The notes: generated by a model not told the origin, from the letters alone. Counted from the stretch's first letter, positions 27,328 to 36,224 are shown. The stretch is 39,903 bases of DNA from Falsigemmobacter intermedius (GCF_004054105.1 NZ_SBLC01000025.1:1-39903); one strand, 5' to 3'. Translations and numbers: made by a program.

Positions 27328-28591
27328 TCACCCCCTGTCTCTGAGGCTGTAGCCGATCAGAACGGCGATCCCCCAGGTCAGCGTGAGAAAGAGAAAGCCT
27401 GCGACCGACAACAGCCGGCGGCGGGGGTATTCCGACATCTCAGCCGTCGTCGGGGTGATATAGGTTGCGAGATAAAGCGACTGCCGCTCTGCGCGGGCAC
27501 GGGCCAGATCATGGGCGGCCTGGGCGGTGCGATAGGTCATCTCGGCGACCTGAACATCCACCGTCAGCTCTTCATAGCGCGCCAGAAGTTCCGGGTAATC
27601 CGGGGCCTCGGGATCTGCCGCGCCCGAAGGGGCGGCTCCGCCAAGGGTGAGGCGTTCATCCTCAATATGGCTGCGGATCACCGCGATGCGGCGCTCCAGC
27701 TGGCGGCGGCGCGGGTCTGCGCCCTCGGCCCCTTCCGCAAGCAGATCGATTTCAACAAGGGCGGCGGCCAGCTGCTCCTGCAGGCTGTTGAGGATGCCCA
27801 TCCGCCCGCTCAGATCGGCGGCGGGATCGAGGATGCGGGTGGCGGCGCGAAAGCTGCTCAGCGCGCTGCGCGCGGCCCGCAGCCGCGCCACGGCCTCGGT
27901 CAGATCCTGAGAGCTGTAGCGCATGGCATCGGTGCGCGCGGTGGTATTGAGCCCGTTGATCATCTCCTGGGCCTCTTCGATCACCAGGGCGGCGATGGCG
28001 GTGGCCGTCTGCGGATCATGGGCGCGGACCTGGATGCTCATCAGCCCGCTTGCCTCATCAAAGGCGATCCGCACCATGCTGAGCCAGAAACGGGTCAGCT
28101 CTTCGATCGTGGCATCTGCGGGCAGGCTGTAGAAGAAATCCCAGGGCCAGCCACGGCTGTAAAGCGCGCGCAGACCGAGGCGGGCTTCGATCCGCGCCAC
28201 CAGGGCGGGGCTGCGGATATATTCATAAAGCACCCTTGTGTTGGACTGCCCCGCCCCCACCCCCAGCATGGAGGCCAGCCCCCCCGCCAGAGCCCCTGCC
28301 GAAGGGGTCTCTTCCTGGCGCAGGGTAAAGCCCGCATCCGAGGCATATTGGTCGCGCGCCACCCCGAAGAGATAGGCTGTCATCAGAACCATCGGCAGCA
28401 GCACCATGGCGATAAAGCTGCTCACGAGCCCGCGGTGGCGGGCCCTGAAGCGGGCCGGCCCCGCAGGGGGGGGCGACAGGGGGCATTTCAGGCGGCGTCT
28501 GAGGGGGCGCAGGCTGCGGCGCAGAGCGCCGGGCCGCCTCTCCCGGGGGCGGGGCTTTGGCCTTTGAGAGGGCCGTCGGTGAGAGGGCCAT
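27328..28591 (-). CDS. kpsE: KpsE-like capsule export inner-membrane protein, frameshifted near the N-terminus
   Basis: About 420 residues if a G8 tract (28466-28473) is read as seven. Then ATG 28591 gives MALSPTALSKAKAPPPGE, a proline-rich cytoplasmic leader, joined through VAPPAGPARFRARHRGL to the large intact frame (365 residues starting at a non-native codon, 28425). Membrane helices flank the protein: SSFIAMVLLPMVLMTAYLFGV near the start and LLSVAGFLFLTLTWGIAVLIGY at the end. A long periplasmic coiled-coil region lies between (VARLRAARSALSSFR, RRRQLERRIAVIRSHIEDERL). This is the polysaccharide co-polymerase/KpsE architecture that links the ABC exporter to the outer membrane. It is followed by kpsT, glf and a glycosyltransferase. 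Confidence 0.82.
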
Positions 28592-28695
28592 ATCGCTCAA
28601 GAAAAGACTCCGCAAAAATCGCAGGCGTGTTCTAAATGGGAGTATTCGCGTAAAAGTTGTGCTGCCGCAGGGCTTCGGTATGAGGGAGGCGCGTT

Positions 28696-29562
28696 ATGCC
28701 GACAGGAGAGACCAGCAAAGATCTGCGCGGCCCTGCCGCGACCGGGGGGGACGGGGCGCGGCTCCGCAGCGCTCTCACAGACCGCCGCCCGCAGGTGCTG
28801 CGCTATCGGGCCTTTCGCGCCATCACCGCGCTGATGCTGCGCGAGATGTCGACGCGCTATGGCCGCTCGCCGGGGGGCTATATCTGGGCGGTGCTGGACC
28901 CTTTGGGCACCATTCTGCTGCTCTCTCTGGCCATGAGTTTTCTTGTGACCATCCCGCCGCTGGGGGTCAGCTTTGTGCTGTTTAAGGCCACCGGAATGAT
29001 GCCCTTCGGGATGTATGGCAGTCTCAGCGGTGCGGCCTCTTCCGCGATCAGTTTCTCGCGGCCGCTGCTGCGCTATCCGGGGGTGACCTGGATTGATGCG
29101 CTGCTGGCGCGGGTGGTGATGAATTTCCTGACCACGCTGCTGGTGGCGGTGCTGATCTTTGGCGGCATTCTGCTGTGGAGTGATACCCGCACGCTGCTGG
29201 ATCTGCCGAAGATCTTTCTGGCGATCACTCTGGCGGCGCTTTTCGGGACCGGCATCGGGGTCTGCAATATCTTCTTTTTCATGCGCTTCCCGGCCTGGGA
29301 GCACACCTGGGCCATTCTCAACCGGCCCATGCTTCTGGCCTCGGGGGTGCTGTTTCTTTACGAGACCATGCCGCGGATGGTGCAGGAGGTTTTGTGGTAT
29401 AACCCCCTGGTGCATATCATCTCTCTGATGCGCGAAGGCTTCTATCCGATGTATCACGCCGATTGGGTCTCGGTGCCCTTCGTGCTGATTTCGGCGCTGG
29501 TGCCGCTGGCAGCGGGGCTGTTGCTGGTGCGCCATCATCATGTCGATCTGCTCAATCTCTGA
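28696..29562 (+). CDS. kpsM: KpsM-like permease of a polysaccharide ABC exporter
   Basis: A 288-residue inner-membrane protein of the ABC-2 type. REMSTRYGRSPGGYIWAVLDPLGTILLLSLAM contains the amphipathic entrance helix and first membrane span typical of KpsM/Wzm. About six spans follow, including VVMNFLTTLLVAVLIFGGILLW, IFLAITLAALFGTGIGVCNIFFF and VPFVLISALVPLAAGLLLV. It would form the channel for the lipid-linked glycan together with the KpsT-like ATPase. ATG 28696 follows GAGGGAGG. The gene is divergent from kpsE-kpsT with a 104-base shared gap, and its 3' end overlaps the converging GT2 gene by 25 bases. Confidence 0.92.
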   Translation: MPTGETSKDLRGPAATGGDGARLRSALTDRRPQVLRYRAFRAITALMLREMSTRYGRSPGGYIWAVLDPLGTILLLSLAMSFLVTIPPLGVSFVLFKATGMMPFGMYGSLSGAASSAISFSRPLLRYPGVTWIDALLARVVMNFLTTLLVAVLIFGGILLWSDTRTLLDLPKIFLAITLAALFGTGIGVCNIFFFMRFPAWEHTWAILNRPMLLASGVLFLYETMPRMVQEVLWYNPLVHIISLMREGFYPMYHADWVSVPFVLISALVPLAAGLLLVRHHHVDLLNL

Positions 29563-30548
29563 GCGCGGGGGGGCCGGTTTTCCGGTTCCGCAAGGCTCAG
29601 CACAGAGGCATGACTGCGGCGGGTGTCGCGGCGCAGCCCCTCCTGCAGGGCGTGGCGCATGAGCCGCATAAAGCGGCGCCGCTCGCCGGGGTAATGGCGG
29701 ATTTTGGCAGCCCAGACCGGCAGAACCACCAGAAGAGCAGGCCAGAACAGCCAGCCCGCGCAGAGCCGGTAGAGCATCAGAAGATTGCGGTGATAATAAT
29801 AGATCCGCCAGAGCGGGCGCATTCGCCCGCCCGGTGCAATGCTTTGAAAATCATGCTCAAATCTGACCTGAGGCAGAAAGCCGATCCGCCCGCCTTTGCG
29901 GCTGAGGCCAAGGGTGTAAAGCGCATCATCGCCATAGAGAAAAAGCGCCGGATCCGGCCAGCCTGCCCGGCGCAGAGCTTTGCGTGACAGGAAAAACCCC
30001 ACAAAAGACGCGCCGTCCACTTCGGCTTCTGCGGCCCCCGGCGCATAGGCTTCATCGCCTAAGTGAAAGCCTGCCCGGCCGCGCCGCAGGGTGCGCAGGA
30101 AAACGGCGGGGCTGCGGAAGGGGTCTTTCACGGGGCGGTTGATCGCGCAGATCCGCCCGTCGGGGTGGCGCACGGCCGCCGCGCAGCCCTCCCAGCGGGC
30201 GGCGGGGCCGGCTTCGAGAAAGGCCTGCAGCGCGCCCTCGGCCGGGCGCGCGTCATCATCGCTCAGCACCATCCAGTCGGGGTCAAACCGCGCGGCAGCG
30301 GCGCGCATTCCGGTCTCAAAGCCGCCCGCACCGCCGCGGTTTTCCGCAAGGCGCAGCACCGACAGGCGCGGATCTTTCACGCTTTGCAGCCAGTCTGCGG
30401 TGCCATCGGTAGAGGCATTATCCACCACCAGAAGCGCAAAAAGCACCTCAGGCGGCGCCGCGAGCCAGCGCGCAAGGCTGCATTTGAGCTGTTCGAGCCG
30501 GTTGCAGGTGACCACCACGGCCACCAGCCGCTCTGCGGTAAACATCAT
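29538..30548 (-). CDS. GT2 glycosyltransferase, GlfT-like (probable galactofuranosyl- or rhamnosyltransferase)
   Basis: A 336-residue GT-A transferase. VAVVVTCNRLEQLKCSL opens the nucleotide-binding fold. VVDNASTDGTADWL and the motif AENRGGAGGFETGM are typical of the GlfT1/rhamnosyltransferase branch. MVLSDDDARP is the DxD metal site, and GFFLSRKALRRAGWPDPALFLYGDDALYTLGL carries the conserved late region. A hydrophobic C-terminal segment (LFWPALLVVLPVWAAKI) may attach it to the membrane. Two starts are possible: ATG 30548, with AGGGA seven bases upstream (chosen), or ATG 30563. With glf in the neighbouring operon, transfer of galactofuranose is the best guess; rhamnose is the alternative. Confidence 0.85.
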   Translation of the reverse strand: MMFTAERLVAVVVTCNRLEQLKCSLARWLAAPPEVLFALLVVDNASTDGTADWLQSVKDPRLSVLRLAENRGGAGGFETGMRAAAARFDPDWMVLSDDDARPAEGALQAFLEAGPAARWEGCAAAVRHPDGRICAINRPVKDPFRSPAVFLRTLRRGRAGFHLGDEAYAPGAAEAEVDGASFVGFFLSRKALRRAGWPDPALFLYGDDALYTLGLSRKGGRIGFLPQVRFEHDFQSIAPGGRMRPLWRIYYYHRNLLMLYRLCAGWLFWPALLVVLPVWAAKIRHYPGERRRFMRLMRHALQEGLRRDTRRSHASVLSLAEPENRPPRAQRLSRST

Positions 30549-30572
30549 GACCGCGTCCCTCATATCTCAGAC

Positions 30573-30593
30573 AACACACGTCTAACGTGTTTT
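30573..30593. promoter_or_regulatory. Operator-like inverted repeat
   Basis: AACACACGT-CTA-ACGTGTTTT: a 6-bp arm ACACGT/ACGTGT around 3 bases, extended by AA/TT after one mismatch, nested inside ACAACA (30571-30576) and TGTTGT (30595-30600). It lies in the gap between the divergent GT2 and CAP/RTX genes, where a regulator could control both. No regulator gene is nearby. Confidence 0.4.
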
Positions 30594-30750
30594 ATGTTGT
30601 TTTAACTCACCCTGAAGTTCAAGAGCTTTCTTTCCCCCCGCCTTTGTCATGCGCGGCGCGCCCGTTAACGCGGTCTCAAACTCTTCTGTGGCCTGATGCG
30701 GCAAGTCAGACCAAAGCGCCCCGGCGGGGCCTGGGGGGGGAGGGGGCAGG

Positions 30751-32978
30751 ATGGCTGTCACGGCGCAGGAACAGCTCTTTGTGGAGTGGATCAATCGCGC
30801 AAGGCTTGATCCTTTGGGAGAGGCGGCGCGGCAGGGCGTGGCGCTGAATACCGGGCTTGCGCCGGGCAGCCTGAGCGGAGAGGTTCTGCAGCCGCTTGCG
30901 ATCCGGGCGGAGCTGCACCTCGCGGCCCTTGGTCACTCGGAGTGGATGCTCGACAGTGGTCTGATCGCCAGGGGGCGGCTCAGCCATGAGGGGGCGGGCG
31001 GCAGCACCGCGGGAGAGCGGATGGCCGCGGCGGGTTATGTCTTTGAAGGTCGCTGGACCTGGGGGGAGAACCTCGCATTTCGCGGCAGTCTGCCCTTTGA
31101 TCATCAGGCCGCGCTTGAAGCGCAGTTTGACGCGCTCTGGGCCAGCCCGGGGCACCGGCGCAACACCATGGATCCGGCTTTCACCGAAATCGGCCTGGGA
31201 GAGGTGACCCGCAGTCTGCCCTTCGACGACTTTGTGATGCCGGTCTCCGTGACCACGCAGAATTTTGCTACCAGCGGCGGGCGGATCTTTGTGACCGGGG
31301 TCGTTTATGAGGATGCGGACGGGGATCTTTTTTATGATCCCGGCGAAGGGCGCGGCGGCTTTGTGATGCGCCAGGGCGGGGCCTCAGTGCAAAGCGCTTC
31401 GGCAGGCGGCTATACCCTTGAGGCGCCGCAGTCTGGCCCGATTGAGATTGAGGCGGGCGGGCATCGTTTCGGCATGAAGGAGCTGCGTGAAAACCTCAAA
31501 CTGGATGTGCTGCAGGACGGTGAGGGCGGGGTCACGGGTTTTCTGACCTCCGGCCATCTCAAGGTGCTGAGCGCCCCGGGCGTTCAGATCGGAGTGATTA
31601 CAATGCGCGGTGCAGAGCTTCTGGGCGGAGAGGGGGATGACACCCTGATCGGCGGCGGCGGGGATGACACGCTTTATGGCGGGGCCGGAGCGGACCGGCT
31701 GACGGGCGGCGGCGGGGATGATGTGATTGACCCCGGCAGTGTTGCCGCGCCCTTCAGCGATGTGATCCTTGGCTCTGCGGGCAATGATGTGATCCGCTAT
31801 GACACCGCGGGCGGGCCGGGGCAGGGGCGGCTTTGTCCGGGCCGCTCACGGTGACGCTGAACCTGGAAAGCGGGGAGGGTCGGATCCGCAAAACCGCGCA
31901 GGAGAGCGATCAGCTTTACAATCTGAGCGCGGCGGCTGCGGGGCAGGGTGGCTTTGTGCTGCTGGCAACACCCGGGGCGGATGTCTTCACGGTGCAAAGC
32001 CGCGCGGGCCATCTGATCGAACTGGCGGGCGGTGCGGGGCGCGACAGCTACAGCCTGAGCGGCGATGGCGCGGTGACCCTGATCTTCGGCGGTCCTGAGG
32101 GGCAGGCCGAAGGGCCGCAGTCTGTGATCGTCAATGCCTATGCCGGGCGGGTGGTCAACGACGGCTTCGGCCATGCAGAGGTGTTCACCCTCGCGCCAGA
32201 GGTGTTGCTGGGTCTGCGGGGTGGCGCGCTTGGCGACCGGCTGTCGGGCCACAACGGGCGCGATCAGATCTTTGGCGGTGCGGGGGCGGATATGCTGTTC
32301 GGGGCCGGGGGGCGCGACACGCTTTATGGCGGCGCGGGAGACGACCGGGTCTGGTCGGGCGACGGCAGCGGCAATGACCGGCTGCTCGGCGGGCCGGGGC
32401 ATGACACGCTTTACGGCGGGGAGGGCAATGACAGCCTGACCGGGGGGCCGGGCGGGGATGTGCTTTACGGCGGTGCGGGAGATGATTTCCTTTACGCAGG
32501 CCAGGACGGTGCCACGCGGCTCTGGGGCGAAGAGGGGCATGATGTGATCTATGGCTCTGACTTCGAAGACACGCTCGGCGGCGGCAGTGGCAATGACACG
32601 CTGTTCGGCGGCGGCGGCGCGGATCTGCTTTACGGCGGCGGCGGGTCTGACTGGCTTTATGGCGGCGCAGGGGCGGACCGTCTGCAAAGCGGCGGCGGCG
32701 ATGTGGTGATGCAGGGCGGCGCGGGGGCCGACCGCTTTGAGTTTTACAACCTGCCTGGTGCCGCGCGGATCACGGATTTCTCTCAGGCGGCGGGGGATCG
32801 TCTGGTCCTGAACACCTCGATCTGGGGGGGCGGGCTGACGGCTGCCGAAGTGGTGAGCCGGTTTGCCGGTTCAGAGGGCGGTGATCTGGTGCTGCGCTTC
32901 AGCCCTGAGATCAGCCTGCGCCTTGAGGGGGCGGCGGGAAGTGAGGCGGAACTCTCAGGCGGCATCCTCCTGATGTAG
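30751..32978 (+). CDS. CAP-domain (SCP/PR1-like) RTX secreted protein, frameshifted
   Basis: About 742 residues if one base is restored. Residues 1-170 are a CAP domain: FVEWINRARLDPLGEAA, LGHSEWMLDSGLIARGRLSHEG, TWGENLAF and ASPGHRRNTMDPAFTEIGLGEV, retaining the two His and two Glu that line the CAP cavity. A beta-sandwich linker follows (GVVYEDADGDLFYDPGEGRGGF). RTX repeats start at GGEGDDTLIGGGGDDTLYGGAG. Between 31803 and 31832, probably at G4 31818-31821, one base is missing; after it the second frame continues LSGPLTVTLNLESGEG with about 15 more RTX repeats and ends GGILLM. The N-terminus has no signal peptide, so type I secretion is likely. The leader has an unusual G8-A-G5 tract (30733-30746) just before the ribosome-binding site. 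Confidence 0.82.
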
Positions 32979-33052
32979 CGCGGCCCCCGCCGCGGCACTC
33001 CGGGCGGGCGAAGACATCCCGGTAACCTGCCTTTCCTAAAGGGAGTGCCGTC

Positions 33053-33193
33053 ATGAGCAGTGAGGACAGTCTGCCGGCGCGTTTTTCGCTGCATGAAGAT
33101 ATCAGGAAAGAAGGCGGCATAGAGACATCCGGATGCAGGGGCATGGCGCTCCCTGGCGCTGGCATTTTGGCTCCGGGGTGCGGAAGGGTTTGA
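33053..33193 (+). other. Small open frame or gene remnant
   Basis: ATG 33053 has a good AGGGAG (33040-33045) and encodes 46 residues starting MSSEDSLPARFSLHEDI before stopping at 33193. A second frame just after (RHPDAGAWRSLALAFWLRG, ending at GRPQGL) also looks protein-like, suggesting that one gene has been broken by an indel. I recognise neither part. The rest of 32979-33319 shows nothing further. Confidence 0.3.
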
Positions 33194-33319
33194 TACGGCG
33201 GTCCTTTTTGTCCAGGGTCGTCCGCAGGGCCTCTGACCCCATCGCGCGATCGCGACGACGGCCCGGACGCAGGGGGACGGGACGGGCTGACTGTTTTTCA
33301 GGATGACAGGGCTGGATGG

Positions 33320-33817
33320 ATGCATTCCGAAGCTGAAATTGAAACTTTCGCAGAGAGGCTGCGCACTGCAGATGAGCAGGGCGTTCGCGACTGTCTTCAG
33401 CGCGATCCCGGTCTTGCCGTGGCAAAGCTGCCCTCCGGCTGGCCGGTGTTCCTTGAGCAGTCTGTTTTCCCGCAGCCCTCAATCATTGATCTGATGATCG
33501 CCGCCGGAGCGGATCCCGATGCAGGAAGCCCCGAGGGTGAGACGCTTCTGCATCTGACAGGGGATCCCGAAGCCATAGGAAAGCTGCTGTCTCATGGCGC
33601 GGACATCAATGCCCTGGACAGCCGGGGCTACACGCCGATGATGGGGCATGCCCCCTGTCCTGAAACGGGACCGGATGCGATTTACACCCTCTTCGCAGCG
33701 GGCGCCGATCCCTATGTGCAGGGAGCGGATGGCCGGACGGTTTTTGATCTGCTGCCCGAGGGGGAGCGTTTTGACCGTCTTCGGCGACATCTGCGCGAGA
33801 AAGGCCGGAACCGGTAG
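33320..33817 (+). CDS. Ankyrin-repeat protein
   Basis: A 165-residue protein, probably cytoplasmic, as it has no signal peptide or membrane span. It has about three ankyrin units: IIDLMIAAGADPDAGSPEGETLLHL, AIGKLLSHGADINALDSRGYTPMMG and AIYTLFAAGADPYVQGADGRTVFDLL, each with the GADxx turn. The N-terminal helix region (MHSEAEIETFAERLRTADEQGVRDCL) probably caps the stack. Such small proteins bind partner proteins; some act as immunity or inhibitor proteins, but no toxin partner is recognisable beside it. ATG 33320 has only a weak upstream AGG. A clear terminator follows at 33908. Its function is unknown. Confidence 0.7.
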   Translation: MHSEAEIETFAERLRTADEQGVRDCLQRDPGLAVAKLPSGWPVFLEQSVFPQPSIIDLMIAAGADPDAGSPEGETLLHLTGDPEAIGKLLSHGADINALDSRGYTPMMGHAPCPETGPDAIYTLFAAGADPYVQGADGRTVFDLLPEGERFDRLRRHLREKGRNR

Positions 33818-33907
33818 CCTCCCGGCTCTAGATCCAATGGCCGCTTGGCCCTGTCTGGCTGACGCTCAGATCCTGCGCCCGATAATGCAATCTTATCAGT
33901 GCTCTCT

Positions 33908-33942
33908 CCGGGAATGAGAAAATGCGCAATTCCCGGGTTTTT
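33908..33942 (+). terminator. Rho-independent terminator after the ankyrin gene
   Basis: CCGGGAAT (33908-33915) pairs perfectly with ATTCCCGG (33929-33936) around a 13-base loop, followed by G and five T. It ends the CAP/RTX-ankyrin side of the region. Confidence 0.75.
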
Positions 33943-34346
33943 CGGCGTTCAGAGGAGGCCGCCGCAGGTCTTGAGCGGTTCTGACCCGGCCTTCCTGGGG
34001 GCCTCCCCGCGATGCCCCCCCGCGAAAGCCGGGAGTTCGGCGGGGCCAGAGGTCGCAGGGCTTTGGCTTTGTAACTTCGCAAAGGCCGCCCCATATAGCG
34101 GATCACCTGCGCTTTTTTCCCGGCCCCCTGCGGTGCCGGTCCTCTTTGCGCCGGAAGACTACATCCTGTTGAATTCCCGTCTGAAACCCTGACGTCATCC
34201 TGCCTGACCCTGCTCCGGCCCCTTGCGAGGGCTGCCTAAAGCCGGCCCTTTCAGCGCCTCTCAGCCGGCTCTCTCCGGCAGATTGTTGCGGGAATGCGGC
34301 TTTTTGAGTAGGGAAATGCACTGATCCAAGGAAGCTTGAAAGTCTG
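33943..34346. other. Intergenic stretch without a recognisable gene
   Basis: About 400 bases between the terminator and the ABC exporter. It has short open frames on both strands without a plausible ribosome-binding site or protein-like composition. The promoter of the exporter must lie here, but I see no near-consensus -35/-10 pair. The only clear signal is AAGGAAGC at about 34328, the exporter's ribosome-binding site. Confidence 0.4.
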
Positions 34347-36149
34347 ATGGCTGAGAATAGCAATGTGGCGCCGGCCTCCAAACCGGGCTGGAAAGACGGA
34401 ATGATCTTCCGCCTTCTGAAGATGGGGATGAAGCGCCAGGGCAAATATTATGCGCTTGGGGTGGTCGCCATGATTGCGGTGGCGAGCATGTCCGCGCTGA
34501 CCGCCTGGTCGATGCAGGCCATCGTCGATACCATGACCGATCCCGGAAACCGTGGTCGCGTGGCGGCGGTCTCGCTGATGGTGATTGCGATTTTCGCCAT
34601 CAAGGGCTTTGCGACCTATGTGCAGTCGGTCTCGATGGCCCGGGCGGGCAATGGCATCGTCGCCCAGCAGCAGCGCCGGGTCTATGACCGGCTGCTCAAG
34701 CAGGGGGTGGATTTCTTCAATCTGACGGAATCCTCAGACCTTCTGATGCGCGTGACCCATGGGGCCAATGCCGCGCGGGGGCTGATCGATCTGATTGTCA
34801 CCTCGATGGTGCGCGATCTGCTGACGCTGATCGGGCTTGTGGCGGTGATGTTTTACCAGCAGCCCGTGCTCTCGATCACCTCGATCATTCTGGCGCCGCT
34901 GATTTTTCTGGGCATCCGGCTGATCCTTGGCTTCGTGCGCGCCATCATGAGCCAGCAGATGGCGGGTATGGCTGAAATCCTGAAGGTGCTGCAGGAGACC
35001 TCCACCGGTATCCGCGTCATCAAGATCTTCTCGCTGGAGAAGGTGATGAATGCGCGGATGGAAAAGGCCGTGGGCGAGGTGGAAAAGCGCGCCAATTCCA
35101 TGGTCCGCCTGGAGGCGATCACCTCTCCGATGATGGAAACGCTCTCGGGCATGGCGATCGCCGGGGTGGTCTGGCTTTCGGCGGTCAATATCACCGGCGG
35201 TGAGCCGACCACGGCGGGGCAGCTGATGTCCTTCGTCACGGCCCTTCTGATGGCCTATGAACCGGCCAAGCGGCTTTCGCGGATGCGGGTCTCGCTGGAG
35301 GGGCTGAAGATGGGGGCCTCGATGCTCTTTGAGCTGGTGGACCGCGATCTCACCATCCGCGAGAGCCGCGATGCCAAAGCGCTGAAGCTGACCGAAGGCG
35401 CGGTGCGTTTTGAGGATGTGAGCTTTGCTTACGGCTCGGGCGAGAAGGCGGTCTCGGGGCTTAATCTTGAGTTTGAGGGTGGCAAAACCACCGCGCTCGT
35501 GGGGGAATCCGGGGCGGGTAAATCGACCATCATCAACCTGCTGATGCGGTTTTATGATCCCACTTCGGGGCGGGTGCTTTTTGACGGCACCGATATTGCC
35601 GGGGTTACCTTTGACAGTCTGCGCAGTCAGATGTCTTTCGTGGGTCAGGACACCTTCCTCTTCTCGTCAAGCGTGATGGAAAACATCCGCTGCTCGCGCC
35701 CTGAGGCGAGCGATGAAGAGGTTATGGAGGCCGCCCGCGCGGCCCATGCCCATGAGTTCATCGAGAAGATGCCTCAGGGCTATCAGACACCGGTGGGCGA
35801 AAACGGCACCTTCCTGTCGGGCGGGCAGCGTCAGCGTCTGGCGATTGCCCGGGCGTTCCTGCGCCGCGCCCGGGTGCTGCTGCTGGATGAGGCGACCTCG
35901 GCGCTCGACTCGGTCTCGGAAGGCTTTGTCAAAGAGGGGCTGGCACGGGTCTCGGAAGGGGCCACGACCATCGTCATCGCGCATCGGCTGTCGACCATTC
36001 TAGAAGCCGACCGGATCTATGTCTTAGGCCAGGGGCAGGTTCTGGAATATGGCACGGCCGCTGAGCTTCTGGCCCGCAACGGGGCCTTCCGGCGGCTCTA
36101 CGACCAGCAGTTCGGCGGGGTGGAGCGCGCGGAACGCCTGCCGGAGTAA
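34347..36149 (+). CDS. MsbA-like ABC exporter (fused permease-ATPase)
   Basis: A 600-residue half-transporter that works as a homodimer in the inner membrane. Six membrane spans are in residues about 35-320 (YYALGVVAMIAVASMSALTAW, VAAVSLMVIAIFAIKGFATYV, LLTLIGLVAVMFYQQPVLSI and later). The nucleotide-binding domain has Walker A GESGAGKST, Q-loop FVGQDTFLF, signature LSGGQRQRLAIARAF, Walker B VLLLDEATSALD and switch IAHRLST. No peptidase or cyclase-like N-terminal domain is present, so it resembles lipid or lipid-linked glycan flippases (MsbA type) more than a dedicated RTX type I transporter. It lies between the RTX genes and the rhamnose operon, and its own terminator separates it from rmlC. 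The substrate is uncertain: a glycolipid is likely, an RTX protein possible. Confidence 0.9.
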   Translation: MAENSNVAPASKPGWKDGMIFRLLKMGMKRQGKYYALGVVAMIAVASMSALTAWSMQAIVDTMTDPGNRGRVAAVSLMVIAIFAIKGFATYVQSVSMARAGNGIVAQQQRRVYDRLLKQGVDFFNLTESSDLLMRVTHGANAARGLIDLIVTSMVRDLLTLIGLVAVMFYQQPVLSITSIILAPLIFLGIRLILGFVRAIMSQQMAGMAEILKVLQETSTGIRVIKIFSLEKVMNARMEKAVGEVEKRANSMVRLEAITSPMMETLSGMAIAGVVWLSAVNITGGEPTTAGQLMSFVTALLMAYEPAKRLSRMRVSLEGLKMGASMLFELVDRDLTIRESRDAKALKLTEGAVRFEDVSFAYGSGEKAVSGLNLEFEGGKTTALVGESGAGKSTIINLLMRFYDPTSGRVLFDGTDIAGVTFDSLRSQMSFVGQDTFLFSSSVMENIRCSRPEASDEEVMEAARAAHAHEFIEKMPQGYQTPVGENGTFLSGGQRQRLAIARAFLRRARVLLLDEATSALDSVSEGFVKEGLARVSEGATTIVIAHRLSTILEADRIYVLGQGQVLEYGTAAELLARNGAFRRLYDQQFGGVERAERLPE

Positions 36150-36190
36150 GCGTCTGTGCGGAGAAAAAGGGGGCTGATCCTGCCCTCTGG

Positions 36191-36224
36191 CAACGCCGGG
36201 CCCTGTCCCGGCGTTGTGTATTTT
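36191..36224 (+). terminator. Rho-independent terminator between the ABC exporter and rmlC
   Basis: A perfect 10-bp stem CAACGCCGGG (36191-36200) / CCCGGCGTTG (36207-36216), with a 6-base loop, is followed by TGTATTTT. It separates the exporter gene from the rml operon. Confidence 0.85.

Noticed and set aside
27511-28635. Plus-strand open frame of 374 codons opposite kpsE
   Set aside because: Antisense shadow of the KpsE-like gene, which has clear membrane helices and coiled coil in its own frame.
31600-32700. DNA-level tandem repeats in the CAP/RTX gene
   Set aside because: Recurring GACACGCTTTATGGCGG-like segments simply encode the RTX nonapeptide; copies are imperfect and irregular, so they are not a separate repeat element.
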